A DNA stretch of 64,000 nt. It comes from Symsagittifera roscoffensis (taxonomy: Eukaryota > Xenacoelomorpha > Acoela > Convolutidae). The stretch lies in contig NC_087063.1 in the NCBI RefSeq assembly GCF_963678635.1, positions 44,282,759-44,346,758 on the forward strand, read 5' to 3'. The first letter of the stretch is position 1, and each line of letters starts with the position of its first letter. The notes under the pieces were generated by a model. That model had not been told where the DNA came from. It did no database searches and saw only the letters and a list, made by a program, of their open reading frames with translations. Shown here piece after piece: positions 46,401 through 60,855 of this stretch. Position numbers and translations under genes: made by a program.

Positions 46401-49400
46401 TGTCCCAACCCACGTTCTGCTAAGTATTTCAGAACATTGAAACATTTTAAAAAACATTGAGTTGCAAATTCGAAATGTTTGCTCAAAATGCATTTATTAT
46501 GATACAAGAAACTGATATTTCCTGTCCTGTGATACTTGAGTCCAATTTTTTTAAAATTGGACTCATGTATCAACTCTAATGCAAAATATCAACAACTGTT
46601 AGTAACTTGAGACTTTTGGGTCGCACAAGAGTGTCGTGAGTTTGCAATAACAAGCGATAAGCGACGCGGTTCGAGGTTCCGACTTTGTGTCTCAACTGAA
46701 GTGGTCAAACCAGATGTCTTTGTGCGCAATCCATAAACTATTTGACCAGAATCCATATTCGCACAGGACCTATAGTCAAACTGAGTCGAAATATTGGTTT
46801 TCATCCACTATCTGCTTCTTGCTAGAATTTCGGCAAAAAGCTTTAAGCCGGCTCTCAATGGTGCTATGCCCATTTTTGAAACTTGAATACCTCGTCCGAT
46901 GTTATGATCACTTCTGAAAATGCTTCAGTGTTCTTGCTTTTTTGAAACCACTCCGCTTAGAGCCAACAATAATGTGACTTTGCCGGTCTTCATCGCTGTT
47001 TGTTTTAATCAAGAAAATTCATTAGCAGTGCCGCCAAGAAGTCAGTTGGAACTTGTAAAACTCTCTTTTCGCATGTTGTCATTTGTAGAGGCCAATTAGA
47101 ATGATTGATTTGTCGATTCTAATCATTAGACCAATTTGATCAGCCAAAATCCACAGAGAGCAGATATAACCAACTGCAAGACCTCTTTTCATAAATAATA
47201 ACTTCAGTAAGGACCGAAGAAAGAGTAAAGAGATTGAACAGAAAGATCTTGCAGATTATAGATAAAAATTGTGAACAGAAAATATAAGGGGTATATTTTC
47301 CAACAATGATGACTTTTACAAGGCTTTTGATCCTTGTAGCTTTTGACATTCTTTGAAGCGTCATTCTTATCCTGTTTTCAGTTCAAAAAACGTCGTTTTG
47401 GCCTGTTTTTTTTTCAAAAATACATCTGAACTTAATTGTTTTTCAAAATCAACCCACTTATGTTTTTTCTGTTGGCATACGTTAGTTCCGATATTGTTGA
47501 CTGATAAGGCATATTTTTTTTAGACTTCGCAGTTTTTTCACCGTTTTTTGTATTTTCTGTTCTGCCAAGTGCAATAGGCTGTATGAACATTCTGCCCATC
47601 GCACTAGTTCTTAGCACAGCCAGGTGGCTCTGATTAACTAATACAAGCACAAAGAGATACTGCAGCTAATTTTGCTTCTCAAGCCCTCTCAAAGTGAACC
47701 TCTCCACTGTTCAACAAGATAATTCTACTTTTGTGTTTTCGCTCCGATTGCCCCTCAGCAGTCGAAGACTCTCGAAGCGCGATTAATTTTCGCGTGGTCG
47801 GCACTGTCGAGTTTAAAATTACAGCAATTATGGTGTGTTGTACTATGAAGACATCGAGAGGCTCTATAGACGTGAAACATGATGAGCCAATTGAGCTAAA
47901 CAAATCAAACATGATTGTTATTTGTTGATTTTGCCGATGATTTTACCTGTGCTGGTATAAGAACTGCTTTTATTAATGTGATTATTTTAGCAGCATGTTT
48001 TTATTGTTCTCGATTTAAAAACCATGTTTTACAAATTTATAACATGTTTTTACTAGACATCGTGGTACCATCGAAGTTTCTGGTTTGCCATGTCTAAGAA
48101 TTTCGGTGCAAGTAGCATGGATTAATTAATCTGAACACAGTAATTTAACTTGAAAATTGGAAATAAGAGAGAAAAAACAGTGTTTCAAATAGAAAAAATG
48201 CAAAATTGATAAACAATACGAGTCAAAATATCGCAGAAGAAAATTGGTGATGCAGTTTCTCAACATGGTTCTGTCTTTTTGGAAATCTGAATTGCGACTT
48301 GAGGGGCTTAAGTGTGATACCATATCCTACTTGACCACCTACAAGCTTATTTGAGACCGTAAAAATTTGTTGGAAAAATCCAAACATCGCGATTTGTTCT
48401 TCCCAGTCAGTTAGAGAAATGACCGCAACTTAGGTGTGTATTAAATAGCGCATGATAGTTTGACCTCGGTCTTGTCACTTTATTGAAAACTTTGAACAAA
48501 AGTGCATTTATCACAGAAGCTCTGAATGTTCACCTTCCATTAAAAGTCCATAAAACAAAGTTTTTATTTATGCAATTAGATGAAAGTTTCAAAAAACAAA
48601 AAAACGTTGATTTTCCCTTATTTCTATGTAAAGTACAAATACAATATATTTAGAGAGCGTCTAGTAACATAGAAGTAAGATCAAATAGGTAGTCTCAATT
48701 TAGTTAAGAAAATTTTCTGCGTGGGACAAGTTCATTACTAAAGCGTTAATAGCACGGTTTATGTTATTGTGCATCAATTATCACAAATTGACTAAACAGA
48801 CATTTTAAAAATCCCATAAGTTCAGAAAAGTTTGTTGCAGACAGAATATACTTTAAAAACTTTAATTTATGCGTTCAAAACATAAAATTGGTTCAAGTGT
48901 TATACAAAAAATCGTTAAAAATTGCTAGTTAAAAAATAGCTAGACATTTGTCACACTAGAGCAATTCTTGGCAAAAATAGAGTGTGGGTCACAAAGCGTG
49001 GTGTAGCGCGGTGGCTAGGCCGGCTATAGAGCATGCTCAGGACGGCCACCTGATTGATGAGGCCAGGAGTGGGGTACATTTTATGGTCTTTTTATGCAGA
49101 GACTCTTTTTATGCTCAACCTTTTGTTCAGTTTTTATTACTTGTTTTTCTCTTTTTTGTTTTGGTTGTGTCCTTTTCTCAAAAATAGAACCTTTTGGTTT
49201 GGGTTTGTCTTTCGTTTTTTTTGTGTTATTTAATTGTGGTAAAACTTGAAAATGGTTTTCAAAAGATTAATTGGGGTGTGGGTTTTTCTTTCTGAGTTAT
49301 GTTATTAGTTTGTGATTTTGTGTCGTTAGTAAGCTGCAATGATTATTTCAGTTTACTATATAATTCCTTCCAACCGGGTTAAAGGAAAGTTTGGAACGTA

Positions 49401-50440
49401 AGAAAACTAGTTAGAGTTGTTATCAGTGAAAATTAAAACTTAAAATTATTATTTAAACAATTCTTCGTGGGCGAGCCGGGCGATTGTGGAAAGAGTGTGT
49501 GATTTATTGTCGACTGAAAAATTCAAATTTATGAAAGAAGCGTCTGGTAAAAAAGTTAGTATTATCTTGAACTTTTTTTTCGAATATACTACATTGAAAT
49601 ACTAATTTTACTCCTTTTGGGGGATTTAATTTATTAATTTACTGCTTGGTAGAAGGGAATTTTGTTGCTTTGGAGGATTATATATGAAATTACTGCTATT
49701 TGGAGGAAAATCTTTTTGTTTTCATATTTACTGCAATTTGTTGAAATGAGTTTAAAGTTTCTAGAAAAGACTTTAAAGTTTCAACTTTTTATTATTTTTA
49801 TTTGTTTTAGATGATTGAGCGATGAAATCTAAAAAATGAAACCTTTTACAGAATGGTTAGTTGTCTTTAGAATTTTTTAGTTAAAAATACTTATATACAC
49901 TTACTAAGGGTCATTGTCGGCAAAAAATTCATTTGGAAAAAGATTGTGAATAGTATCCGATGATGTTAGGAGATTAGCAAGCGAGCGGATGATGTATTTA
50001 GTTTGTAGTAGAGGCCATAGGAGTTCAATTGCTTTGATGATTTTTTGCTTTTCACTACTTGGTGAGAATTCTTGCGGTGTATTTCGGATTAGATTATAAA
50101 ACTTATGTTTAAAAATAGTAATGTGAATCTATTCTAGGATTGGGACTTCGACGGGCTGTATATATTAATGGGGGACAATTACTGGGCGAGATTCATCAAC
50201 GTTGAAAGTTCTGGTTAGTGGGCAGAAATTATACATTTGTCCTATGGGGTCATACTTTCGGATAATACCTTGCATATTAGTATCTTTTATTCAATATGTG
50301 AAATTTAAGAACAAGGGTGATGTATATTTAGAGTTAATAAACTGAAATCGATGTTGTGGTTTACGCGATGGTGTAGTGGTTCTGTAGTGGTGTTGGATAA
50401 GTTTATACTAAGTGTACGTGTGAGTTTGTTTTGAGAGTAA
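43492..50440. other. AT-rich sequence, no recognised gene
   Basis: Short parts (43600-44260 and 46590-47900) have more even base composition and, on the minus strand, broken coding-like stretches, but no family can be named. 45300-45720 and 45990-46270 are rich in A/T runs and local inverted repeats (for example 'gacaagcattttttcatgg' near 46220 and again near 46250). 48720-48960 faintly resembles a foldback arm. Confidence 0.4.
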
Positions 50441-51720
50441 CATTATTTAATGTGAGCAGTGTAAGTCGCGTTCTTCTGCTGTTAGAAAACTGAAAAGTAG
50501 TGAGATATGGTAAGATTTTTTGAAATAGGGGTCGTAGGCTTTTGTGTCGCGAAAAGCTGTGGATAAAAGATGATCAATTTTTTTATTCATGCAGTTAATG
50601 ACAAATACATATTGAGATTTTATGAAAAAAGTTTCAGTTAATTGGGGGTTAGCGTTAGTATCGTCTTCTAGAAAAGTATCTTCTATATAACGTGCAATAG
50701 CGTGATTATAGTGGTTAATGCAAAATCGATTTGCTTTTTGTGCAACGAACCTATTTAGTGTTTGGTTGGTCCAATGGTTGTGAATTGTTTTTCTTGAAGT
50801 GCTGTGGTTAGGTGATGTAATGGATAGTGACACAATTCATTTTTTTCTGACCTATTATATATTGGGAACAATAATGGGTTAGTAAAATATTAATATGAGG
50901 TCCATGAAAGTGTTGGAAGCAAGGAATGTTCGTCAACGTAAGTTCGTTGATCGTTTTTAGTAGCTTGATAGTAAGTTTTTTGTGGGAAAAGAGGTAAGCA
51001 CCTTTGTAGGAAATCTTTTGTGTTAGTGTTAAGTGGGTGAACGGAAAACATTCGAGGAAATCGAGGGTTGGAAAGCATTTGGGCATTGGGATGTTTTCGT
51101 TTAAATACTCGGTGGGCTCGGGTTTCTTCAGCTGTGGATGCTGGGTTGTAAGATTCTGAGGATGTAATGGTTTGCGATGCGTGATGAACTGTTAGTGTGT
51201 TAGGGTTTTGAAGCTGTTGTTGTAAGTTTTTAAAGTTGTCTAGTTCATTTTCGAATTCCTCATCAACGGAGCTAGGGGGTCAGGTGGATCGCTGGTCATT
51301 GGGGAGAAAGCTGGAGTTGCATCAGTGTAGGAAGACGTGGCTGAGGAGGGTTCATCGGGAATTGGGGTATGAAGTGGTTGAAAGGGGGTTGGGAAAAAGT
51401 GGATGGGCTAGGCTTGGAATCTACGAATTCATCTGGGGTTTCAATATCAGAATTGTTGAATTGTGAGATGGTATGAAAAACTGTGTTTGTGGAAGTGTCA
51501 TTTTAATCCATGCTTGGTGATTTATTAGTGTATGACCGTACAAGATAGAGAGTGAATTCAAAGATTGATATGTTTGAAGAGTGACGTTGGAGATTGGTTG
51601 GGTAAGTAGGGAAACGGTTGAGGGATCCAATCTGGCGGCTCATCGTGTGGTAAAAAGATGGTTGTTCTAAGAACGGAAACCAGTGGTATGTGGCTGTTCT
51701 ATGATTTGTTCACACGTTTT
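50440..51720 (-). pseudogene. Possible 3' part of the retroelement, unidentified
   Basis: Minus-strand frames here share the A-rich, His/Thr/Asn-rich style of the region above, so they probably belong to the same fossil element. No domain is recognised. It may be the end of the env-like region or lineage-specific sequence. Confidence 0.3.
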
Positions 51721-51774
51721 TCTTCTATATTTGGTTGCTGGCCTATTATGTGAGTAACTGGACTTTGTGGTAAA

Positions 51775-54700
51775 CTATGGCTTGAAGAGATGTGTTCTGT
51801 TATGGCTGTATTCCTGTAAGTTCGTGGTCCTAAGATAACGGATGGTTTTTATGTAAAGTGTGTAATTGTGGTGCAGTAGGTGTTGTATTTTTGTTGTCTC
51901 GTGAATTATCATATGCATTTTGTGTTGTTGATAGTTTTTGTTGTATTCATTTATTTGAGCGTCTAGAAGGATCTTGTTAATTGAGGTTGAAAGTATTCCG
52001 CAAAATCCTGCAAATAGTATTCGTGCTACACTTGCTGGGTTGCTTACTTGTGTTTGTGTGTGTGTTGCGCATGTGTTATAGATTTCTTTCAATAATGAGA
52101 CGAGAAATCCAAAAAAACTAAACATTGCATATATTATAATCAATCTTTCCAAAATGTAGTAGGGCCATCCTAGAAAGGCGAGACGTTCATTCTTTAAATT
52201 TTCAAAGCTAAAAATATTTATGGGTGATATATCTTGTGGACGATATTTTTCACCGTTTACATAAATGTGATCTTTTATATCTTTAAAACATCGACTGTAA
52301 CCATGTGTATAGATGTCTAAAAATCCTGCGGTTTCTGCAAGTTTTCTTAAATTTTGGTCAATGGATTGTTTTTGTATTGTACCCATTTTTGTAAGAAGTT
52401 CTTGAAATTGTTGTGTGCGGATGTGATGTTGTATATCTGATCTAGTGTATATACCTATTGACTGTAAATCCATATATGCGTTTCTAGCAATAGCTCTAAT
52501 ACTTTCTGGGGAAACTTTCTTTTATGGTTGCATAAGTGTGGGATATGGTGTGAGAAGATAGTATTTATCTTCATCGGGATTTATCTGTGCAACATTGTGG
52601 GTATTTTCATATCCACATGGGACGGCTGTATCCCAAAAACTTGTTCGTCTAGAAAGTGTGTCAACAAAATGTACTTTAAATTTGTAGAATAAATGGATTC
52701 TTTTCTAACATCTTTTATCTTCAAATACATCTAATTTTGATACTTTTTTCGTGGATGTGTAATACCATTTTATATTTTCTTATAGCCGAAAAAAATTGAT
52801 CTATTTCCTGATAATAAATATCCTACATAAGGTATTTTTGAAACTGCAAGTGCAATTGACTGTAAAATTTGTGTTCGTTTAAGTTCACATAAGTGATGAA
52901 GCGTTTATAGTTCTAATAGTGACATTTCTTGAAAAATTCTACCAATTGTATTGTCCAATTTCATGTCTAAGCGGATTTCATAGTGAATTGCCCCAAAATA
53001 CGTATTGTTCATAAGTGATAGTTCTTGTAGACGTGTACTGCTTTTGTCTTGTGGTCAAAGTTTTCCACCACTTCTTCCTGTGTTTTTCAGGAATGTTACT
53101 TGGATGTATGAGTTTTTGTCATTATTTGAAGTATAAGTCATTGGATTTGGGTTAATTATTAGTTCTTCTGGGTTCATGTCGAAACTTTGTTTGTATTTGA
53201 CAAGATTTTTTGAGTATTGTGTTTGATAAAATGGAGTGGTATATTTGCGAGCGAGTTCTGTTTCGGGATAGATATGAAAATTTGTCAATTTGTTTTTTTT
53301 ATTGTTGATATTGTTATAACGATTATTGTTCTGTCTGATTTTTTCGGGGTTTACCCTATTATATGGAATGGATTCATTAAAGTGTTTTTGATGAACTTTT
53401 ACTATTCTTGCGTGTATTCTTGAAACTTGAAATGTGGTACATGTGTCTCTGGGGAACCAAACAATAGTTCTTGTTGTTGGATATTTTTTCTTGATATCCT
53501 TTGATTTTGTGTCAGCTTTGCAATTAGAAGGATTGTTTATTCCTATGTGTGGTATCCAATTTTTATCATGGAGATCATAATTTAATCGTCCATGTGCGCC
53601 ATGCAACTGGTATTTATCATCTAATTTTAAATGACCTTGGTACCTTTCAAGTTCCGCTTGATAAGCAGAGTCTGGAAAAACTTGAAAATTTACCAATTTT
53701 CGGTTTGTGCCTTCATCTGTGGTTCATTTCAATCGTTTAAGTTCATTTTTACAATCTCCAGGGTTAAGATGTAAAAGTCTTTCTATATTACTTTGATAGA
53801 AAGATTCGTGATCAAGTCTGTTTTTGTTTCAATTTGAGACTTGGGAACAATGTATTTTTTTCTCTGAGAATGTTGCTGCGAATTTGTATCCTGTATCCTG
53901 TTGGGGTTGCGTCTCGGGCTTCTGAATAAAGTGTGGATACTATATTTGTTATTTCTATTTCTTGTGGTTCGGATCCGCATTGAGTTACTTGGTTTATGGC
54001 GTATTTATGTAGTGCTTATTGTTCATTTTCTTCACAATCATATTGTGTGACAAGTAAATCTTGGGGTCCTGTTCGAGGACAAGGGTTTTTATGATTTGTT
54101 GGTTCTGAAATGCTTAAAAAAGGGGTTGAAGGATTAATAAAATATACATGTGTAGGATAGTCTTGAATATGGATTATAGAATGTGATGTATTCAAGTGTC
54201 TTTTTTTGTATATCTATCGTATTTATAGATAATTTCTGTTGTGATGAATGGTTGAGGTAATGACTAAGCTATTATATTTGGTGGAGCTAGCGGGAGAGGG
54301 TGATGTACTAAATTGTTTAATTTGACTGTTATTTCAAATTTAAGTGTCAAATTGTCTTGTGTAACGATTAGTATGTTGTGTTCCTGAATGTTTTTGTGAA
54401 TATCGTGTCGATATTGTAATCTGTTGAGTGCCCAATTATGTAGTCTGTTACTGTGAAGATGTTGACCAAATGATGGAGGGGTGCTACGAATGCATTCAAA
54501 TCTAATCGTAGCGTTATATTATTGGTTAAATGTTCTTTATATCTGTCGTCTTAAATTTGTAGGAAAATTTGGAGGTAAAGATGTTGTTGGGGTTTGAGTT
54601 ATTGAAGGGGTTGGAGGTAGTGATAGGGTTTCTGTTAATGACAAAGATGTATCTGATGAGATTTCTATAGGGTTGTTTACCAAGTTTGGTTCACCTTCAG

Positions 54701-55500
54701 CGAAAGATTGTGTCATCCAATGTGGGAGACGTTGCGTTGAAGTTGAGGGGTTGAAAGGATTTTCACGATTTTGTTAGGATGTGGGAATTGATCCAAAGTA
54801 ATCCGATGGTATGTTCGGAGTATTTTGTTGAGTAGATTGTAAGGGTGGGGGAAGTACTTTGATTTGTACTACTGGAAAGCTCTAAAGGATTTGGGATTGG
54901 TGATGAGGGTATATTAAAGTGAACTCTGGGAGTTGTAAAATTTCTATTAAGTCTTGGATTTATTATATTTCTATCTATTGTGGATGTATTTTGGTTTTGA
55001 CTAGGATGTCTTGTTCTGTTAATGCCTTGCTGGAGAGAAGGGTATATATTGTATATTGGTTCGTATTGTGGTTCGCTTAGGGGTCCATGCCGAACGACGG
55101 GTTCTAAAGGTTCTGATACTAGTGAATGTCTTTCCTCAAATGTGTATGGGTTTTCTTGAAATGAAATACGTGTTGATGATTGGGGGTGTTTGTCTGACCT
55201 GATAATGGTGTTGTTAGAGATTCCTAGGGTGTCGCAGTCGGTGGGGTCTGCTGTGTTACTGGTTGTTGATTAGCACTTTTGAAAAGTTCTTTTAATTTTT
55301 TACCTATGAAGAAGTTTTTTGTTGATTATAAAATTCTTCTATGAAAATGACTAAAAGTTTTGTTGCTAGCGCAAAAGATTTTACTGCCTTTTTTATACAT
55401 TTGCATTTTGTCAGAAGTAGTGAGTTTAAAAATGTAAAAAATATCACTAAAAGAAGAATAATGATTTTCTTGTTGAATAGATGTCTTAACATTTAGATAG
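51775..55500 (-). pseudogene. Env-like region of the retroelement (fossil)
   Basis: It lies downstream of integrase, where env is found in gypsy-type elements that have one. Part of it (near 51775-52470) encodes a protein segment with two hydrophobic stretches separated by a short loop, as expected for a membrane glycoprotein's end. The upstream part (near 53050-53700) is soluble-looking and Asn/Lys/Tyr-rich. Assignment rests on position and membrane character, not on a recognised family. It is broken. Confidence 0.45.
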
Positions 55501-57167
55501 TTTTTGAAATATCGTACCTGAGGAGGTGGTTAAGAATTTTTGCAAAGTTGAGGTATGTTGTTTGTGGTGAATAAAAAATTACGAAAAGACTGCAGAAAAT
55601 TATGAAGAGAAAAAGAAATATTTCAAAGGAGTCTATAATAAGAAATATACTGATTTGAAAAAGATTGACAGGAGTGAAAAAAGCTTTAAAGTTATGATTT
55701 TGAGGAGTTTGACTGATTTTGAAAAAAGCATTTCAGAAATGATTATTTTTTTACTTTTCGAGGCTAAAAATGAGTGTGGTCGGATTGCATATTGCTTTTT
55801 GACAAGTGGGTTGGATATAGGCAACTTTTGGTGAGAAGTTTGAGTAACTTTTTTGATGGGATGATCGGGGGTATTCAGAAGTTATTCGTACTTTAGGCTA
55901 AGTGATCATGTTCAATTTTTACTTCAGGCTAAGTTAATTTCTTTCCTTAAGGGAAATTTGGAGTGTAAGTTGGAACAATATTGTTGATCTTTGTACTAGG
56001 TGACAAAGGATGGTTGTATTATTTAGATTTTGGTTGTTCCTGTTGTCAAATATAAACTTGTTGCTTATTTTTGACCTGAAGGTCTTTTAGCTATAGTTTC
56101 ATACATGATTGAAGTCTGCAGAGTGTCGGCTAGAGAAGCGGTGTCACAATGAGGTGATATTTAGATAGTTTCTGATTGGCTAAAGTTGAACTAGTTGTTC
56201 AAGAACATCAGCATGAGTTTTAGAATACAGAAGAAAGATTTATTATTTTTTTAAAAATTTAGAATGATTAAATAATTAGAAAGGGGTTTTTGGAATTCAA
56301 CTTTCTTTAATATTTTAGATTGTGGAATGAAAGTTCTGTAATGTTTTCGTGGTTGATTTCTAAGTCGCGTTGATTGTCGTTGTTGAGATTTTACTTTTAT
56401 TTCTTGTGATAAAATTTTTTTCTAATATTTGGTTTTTTCTTTGTTTCTGAGATATTTAATAATTGCTCATTTCTTGGGATTTTTGTCGGGTATTTTCTTT
56501 ATTTTTTGCTCTTATAATTTTGGTGAACATTTTGTATCATTTCTTTGTTTTTGATGATTGTCTGAGTTGCCGTGGACAATTTTGAGTCCTGTAAAGGAGT
56601 ATAATTGTGTTATTTCGCGAAAAGCGTGTTTTTTTGGGTAATAGGGTAAAAGGTTGTTTCTATATTGAACAATTTCTTTTTTATTTGAATCATTAAATTT
56701 ATATGTTACATCAGTGGGTTTGTCAATGATTTCAAATGGTCTTTTCGGTTAGGTTGTAAATTTTTACATATTCTTTGGGTGTTACAAAAACTGAGTTTAA
56801 GACATATGTTCCAATTTTTAGGTTTGTAGCTGGTGTGAATTGCGAATTTATTTGGGGTTGAACATTTTGTTTTTGGCTATTACCTGATAAATTTTATTTT
56901 TTCTTAATCTCTGCTTAAATTCCATTCAGTATGTGTGCCGGAAGCTGATTTTAAAACTTGTGGGTGATGAAAACAATCTTCATCATGTGTATGTAATGGT
57001 AGGTTATAACATATTGATTCTTTTGTAGGTTCGCATTATCATTGTGTGTTTTATGAGGAGTTTGCTATGGAAATTATTGGTCTCCGTGGTTTTTGCTTAA
57101 AAACCATTTCATATGGTGATAGTCCTAAGGTTGTTTTTATTTGTGAATTGTAAGCCAAGGCGAATAA

Positions 57168-57722
57168 TTATACATCTTTCGACCATTCGGTGTATTTTGT
57201 ATCGTTTCCGTTTATGATACATCTGAGACATTCTTTCAATGAACGGTTCATTCCTTCGATTAAACCATTAGTCCAAGGGGCATGAGATGTTCGTGGTTTG
57301 TGTTTAATGTGGTATAGATGGCATAATGTGATGATTTCATTGTTTATGAACTCGGTGCCATTATCGGTGACAAGGATTTCTGGTAATCCAAATTTTGCTA
57401 TCCAGTGTTCATAAAGTGTTGTATATGCATAATAGGCATTACCATGAGGTACGGGATTGAGTGCTACATAGTTTGTGAATGCGTCAACTATGACCATTAT
57501 ATATGAGTTTCCTTCTGAAGAGGGTGATATTGGTCCTTTTGTATCGAATGAGATTCTGTGATTAAAATATAAACTTTGTCCTTTGAAATCTTGTTTTTCT
57601 GCTATTTGATTTTGATGTGGGTATGGTTTACATTTAACTGGCATGTTACGCAACCGTAGCATAATACTTTGAACCAAATCGGTGCATTTGGTAAGTAAAA
57701 TTTTTGAACAAAGTTTGAGCAT
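57168..57722 (-). pseudogene. Integrase core of the retroelement (fossil)
   Basis: The retroviral-type integrase fold is clear. The first Asp region is ISFDTKGPI, the second is ILVTDNGTEFINNE, and the Glu region is SHAPWTNGLIEGMNRSLKE, with spacing of the DDE type. These place the element among Ty3/gypsy and retroviral relatives. It is part of the broken element at 50440-62369. Confidence 0.85.
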
Positions 57723-58249
57723 GTTTTTTTATCCTGCATGTCCTTTAGTGTTTAAGGAATGTGAAATTTGAACTGCTTGAAGTATCATACTTAGTGGTAA
57801 ACAGGGTACTTTTATTTCAGATGTTTGGTTTTCTAAAAAATTTGTGTTCTCTTTTATAGAAGTATTATTGAAATTTCTAAAGTTTCTAAGAAGATTTTGT
57901 TTCCTAGAATTGTGATATCTGCTTTTATGCGTTTTGTTTTATAATTGTGCCAAGATTTTAATTGTCTAATGACTGGGTCAAGGTTTGGGCAATTTTGTAG
58001 CAGTTCAAGTGTAAATTTTTCTGTGTTTGGTAGAAAGATATTTTCATTTTCTTTTTTTGAAAAAAGTATGTTGTCTAGGGGGTCACGTAGATTAAAAACT
58101 TGAATTATTGTGTATTTTGAATCAATATCTGGAGGTCCTGATAAATTTATATATCAGTTAGATTTTCTTTACTATCGAAAAGAATAGGTCTGTCTTATAT
58201 ATTTTTCGACTGAGTGGTTTAGGTTGTGTATTATTTTTGATCCATGATG

Positions 58250-59840
58250 ATTATGGTATCGGTTTAAATGTTGAGTTTCCTAGTAGGTCTACTTCGTAGT
58301 GATTATTTTGGCACTCAAAATATAATAGAAAAAGTTGTAAATTATTTATTTGTGCAAGATCAACGTCGGTTTTCACTGCATATTTGCATTCTAATTGTGG
58401 TGATGTTTCGTCTTTTGCAAGAAAAAATTCATTACTTTGTGTATTTGTACTGTTGTTTTTCTTATTAATAATTTCGGTTGGTGTATTTCAACAGATTGTG
58501 TCTGGCAATGCAAGATTTTTTCCTGCAGTCCAAACTATATGTAGGTTTGGGAATTTCATTAAAATTAATTGAAGTCTATAAGTTCTCTGGTTTGGTTTGA
58601 TTTTTGTGTAAATAGAAAAAATATAGGTTTATGGTCTGTAAATAGAACTGTTGGATGTTTTGATCAAATTATTAAAAATTTATTTTGTGTGAGAGTGTAT
58701 ATTATAGCTGTGCAGTCTCTCATAAGTGTAGAGTCTAATTTCAGCTCGTGCACATAGTCTTGATTTTGCGGAAATACGATTTATTTTGTTTGTTCCACTG
58801 TGTGATTGTAATAATGCTGCGCCGATGCCAAAGTTTGAGGCATCGCATATAGCATAAAATGTTTCTGTTATCCATTCAAAAATATTTTGCTCTCTGAGAA
58901 GGTTATTAAACCGTCATAAATATTTTGCATTTTATAGACGTATTCATTTAAGAAGTTGAGCTTTCCAGGGAGTTCTTTGATTTTCTTTTTGTTTGATGGA
59001 GGTTGAAGTTTTATGATTGCGTCTATGCGGGATTTTAATGGAGTTTTTGTTTTTCCTTCACTGATATTTCCAAAGAATTTTACAACGGTGAGGAAAAAAT
59101 GTGATTTGTCTGGGGCCGCCTTCATGTTTTCTCTAAGAAGTATTTGATGATATTTATCTAAGACAATAAACATTTCATTCTTTGTTTGTGATTGCATGAA
59201 AACATCGTCCAAATATGTTATGACAATTTTACTGAGAATGAGCGTTCGAAAAATTTTACTCATAAGTTTTGAAAATGCTGCTGGTCTTTTCGAAATTCTA
59301 TAGAAAAGTCTATTAAAATCGTATTGTTGATTTCAATAACAAATTGTGTTAAGCGTCGTGATTGTTCATCTAGTGGCATTTGATTGTATGTGCTATTCAT
59401 GTCAGCTGTTGTAAAGTATTTTCCGTTTATTTTTGTGAGAATTACTTGAATTGATTCTATGGGCCAATTAAATTTAGATTCATCAATGAGTAAACTGAAG
59501 AATTTTGCGTTTAAAACGATTTTTAATGATTCTTCTTTAGCTAGAATGATAACAGGGATTTATTTCCTTTTGGTAGTTCTTCTTTACTTCCTGTGGAAAT
59601 AATTTCACATTGTTCTAGTATGTCTTGTACACTACTGATTTTATCTTGTAAGTGAATTGGAACTTTACTTGCTCGTTCTTGTTTGAAACAGGTTTCAGAG
59701 ATAGGTGTAGCAATGAGTTTACTTTTCCAACATCAAATTTAGATGTAGCGTAAACCATTGGGTATTTTAATAGTAAGTTGGCTAGTTGATCGAATTTTTT
59801 TTGTGTAATTTGAGATTGTTGAAAGCTGAACATTGTAAGG
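58250..59840 (-). pseudogene. Reverse transcriptase and RNase H region of the retroelement (fossil)
   Basis: The polymerase active-site motif YLDD is present near 59215, followed by a thumb-like stretch (LQPPSNKKKIKELPGKLNF) typical of gypsy elements. Upstream, 'YATSKFDVGKVNSLLHLSL' matches the usual start of gypsy reverse transcriptase. RNase H is seen near 58870-58740 as 'FYAICDASNFGIGAALLQS'. The region is broken. Confidence 0.8.
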
Positions 59841-59920
59841 ATTTTTTGTTGCTGAGTGGTATATTTTGATATCTGAAATGTTGGTTTAAAATAAGGTGTT
59901 TTTGTAAAATGGTCTGTGTT

Positions 59921-60550
59921 TCAATTTTCATCACTTATTTCACTTTCAATTGATAATTCTTCATTAAGAATGGTTGATTGACATATATCTATTAATTTCA
60001 AAATTTCATTTACTCTAAATGCTTTTTCTATTGTGCGAGAAATTGTTGCATTTGTTTCACAATAACCTAAAAGAGATAATGTTATTTTGTATGGAGAGTT
60101 ATTATATACATGTAATGAAATTACATCTGAGTGTGTGTTTTTCGTGTATTTGATGGCTGAGATCGTTACCCGGAAAAATTTTTGAATTGGCTTGAATTCA
60201 AGGTCTGAAATATTTAGTCGTTGTTTGTTTCGGTTCATGTTATATTGATGGACTTGACTTATTGAAAAATTATATACATATCCTGCTAATGGTTTCAGGT
60301 GTTTTCCTTCTTGGTTATACATAAGGTAGAGTTTGGAGGAAAATTGTGGTTGTTTATTTAATCTTTTAAAGAATGTAAGTAATGTGTTTTTCACTCTTGT
60401 ATTTTTATCTTTTATTTGTATTTTGCTGTTTAGAATATTAATAGTGGGAATATATTTAGTAATAAAGCGTTTTCCCACGATATTATGTTTCTTATCTGTG
60501 ATATGGAATGTTTGTTTGAAAGGTTTCCTTAAAAACTTATTCTGTTCCAT
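59921..60550 (-). pseudogene. Protease end and linker of the retroelement (fossil)
   Basis: The start of this stretch (FHITDKKHNIVGKRFITKYI) resembles the second half of a retroelement aspartic protease, where 'ILG-x-DFL' is usual. It lies directly ahead of the reverse transcriptase region. The remainder is a linker of unknown role. It is part of the broken element. Confidence 0.5.
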
Positions 60551-60791
60551 TGTGGGAACAAGGAATAATTGAAATTTTCCAAAATTTGTTAAACTTGATC
60601 CTTGTGCTGTAGCTAACTTGCTTGAGGTTTTTGAGGGTAAAAACTTTGGATGTGAAGTTTGTATTTCATTCCATGTGTGAATATTTATTATATTTAATTC
60701 TGCTACTGAGTTTATTGGAAAAAAAATTTTGAGGTCTAAGAGAAGTGAGATTGTTAATTTTCTTTGGGTAGTTGTACTTTATTTGTTGTAT

Positions 60792-60795
<4 letters not shown>

Positions 60796-60851
<56 letters not shown>
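60796..60851. repeat. (TA)n microsatellite
   Basis: About 56 bp of uninterrupted TA dinucleotides lie within the fossil retroelement. The Tyr/Ile frame across it is meaningless. Confidence 0.95.

Positions 60852-60855
<4 letters not shown>

Noticed and set aside
48984-49080. tRNA-like stretch around 'gcgcggtggctaggccggct'
   Set aside because: An A-box-like phrase is present, but no B box and no cloverleaf could be made.
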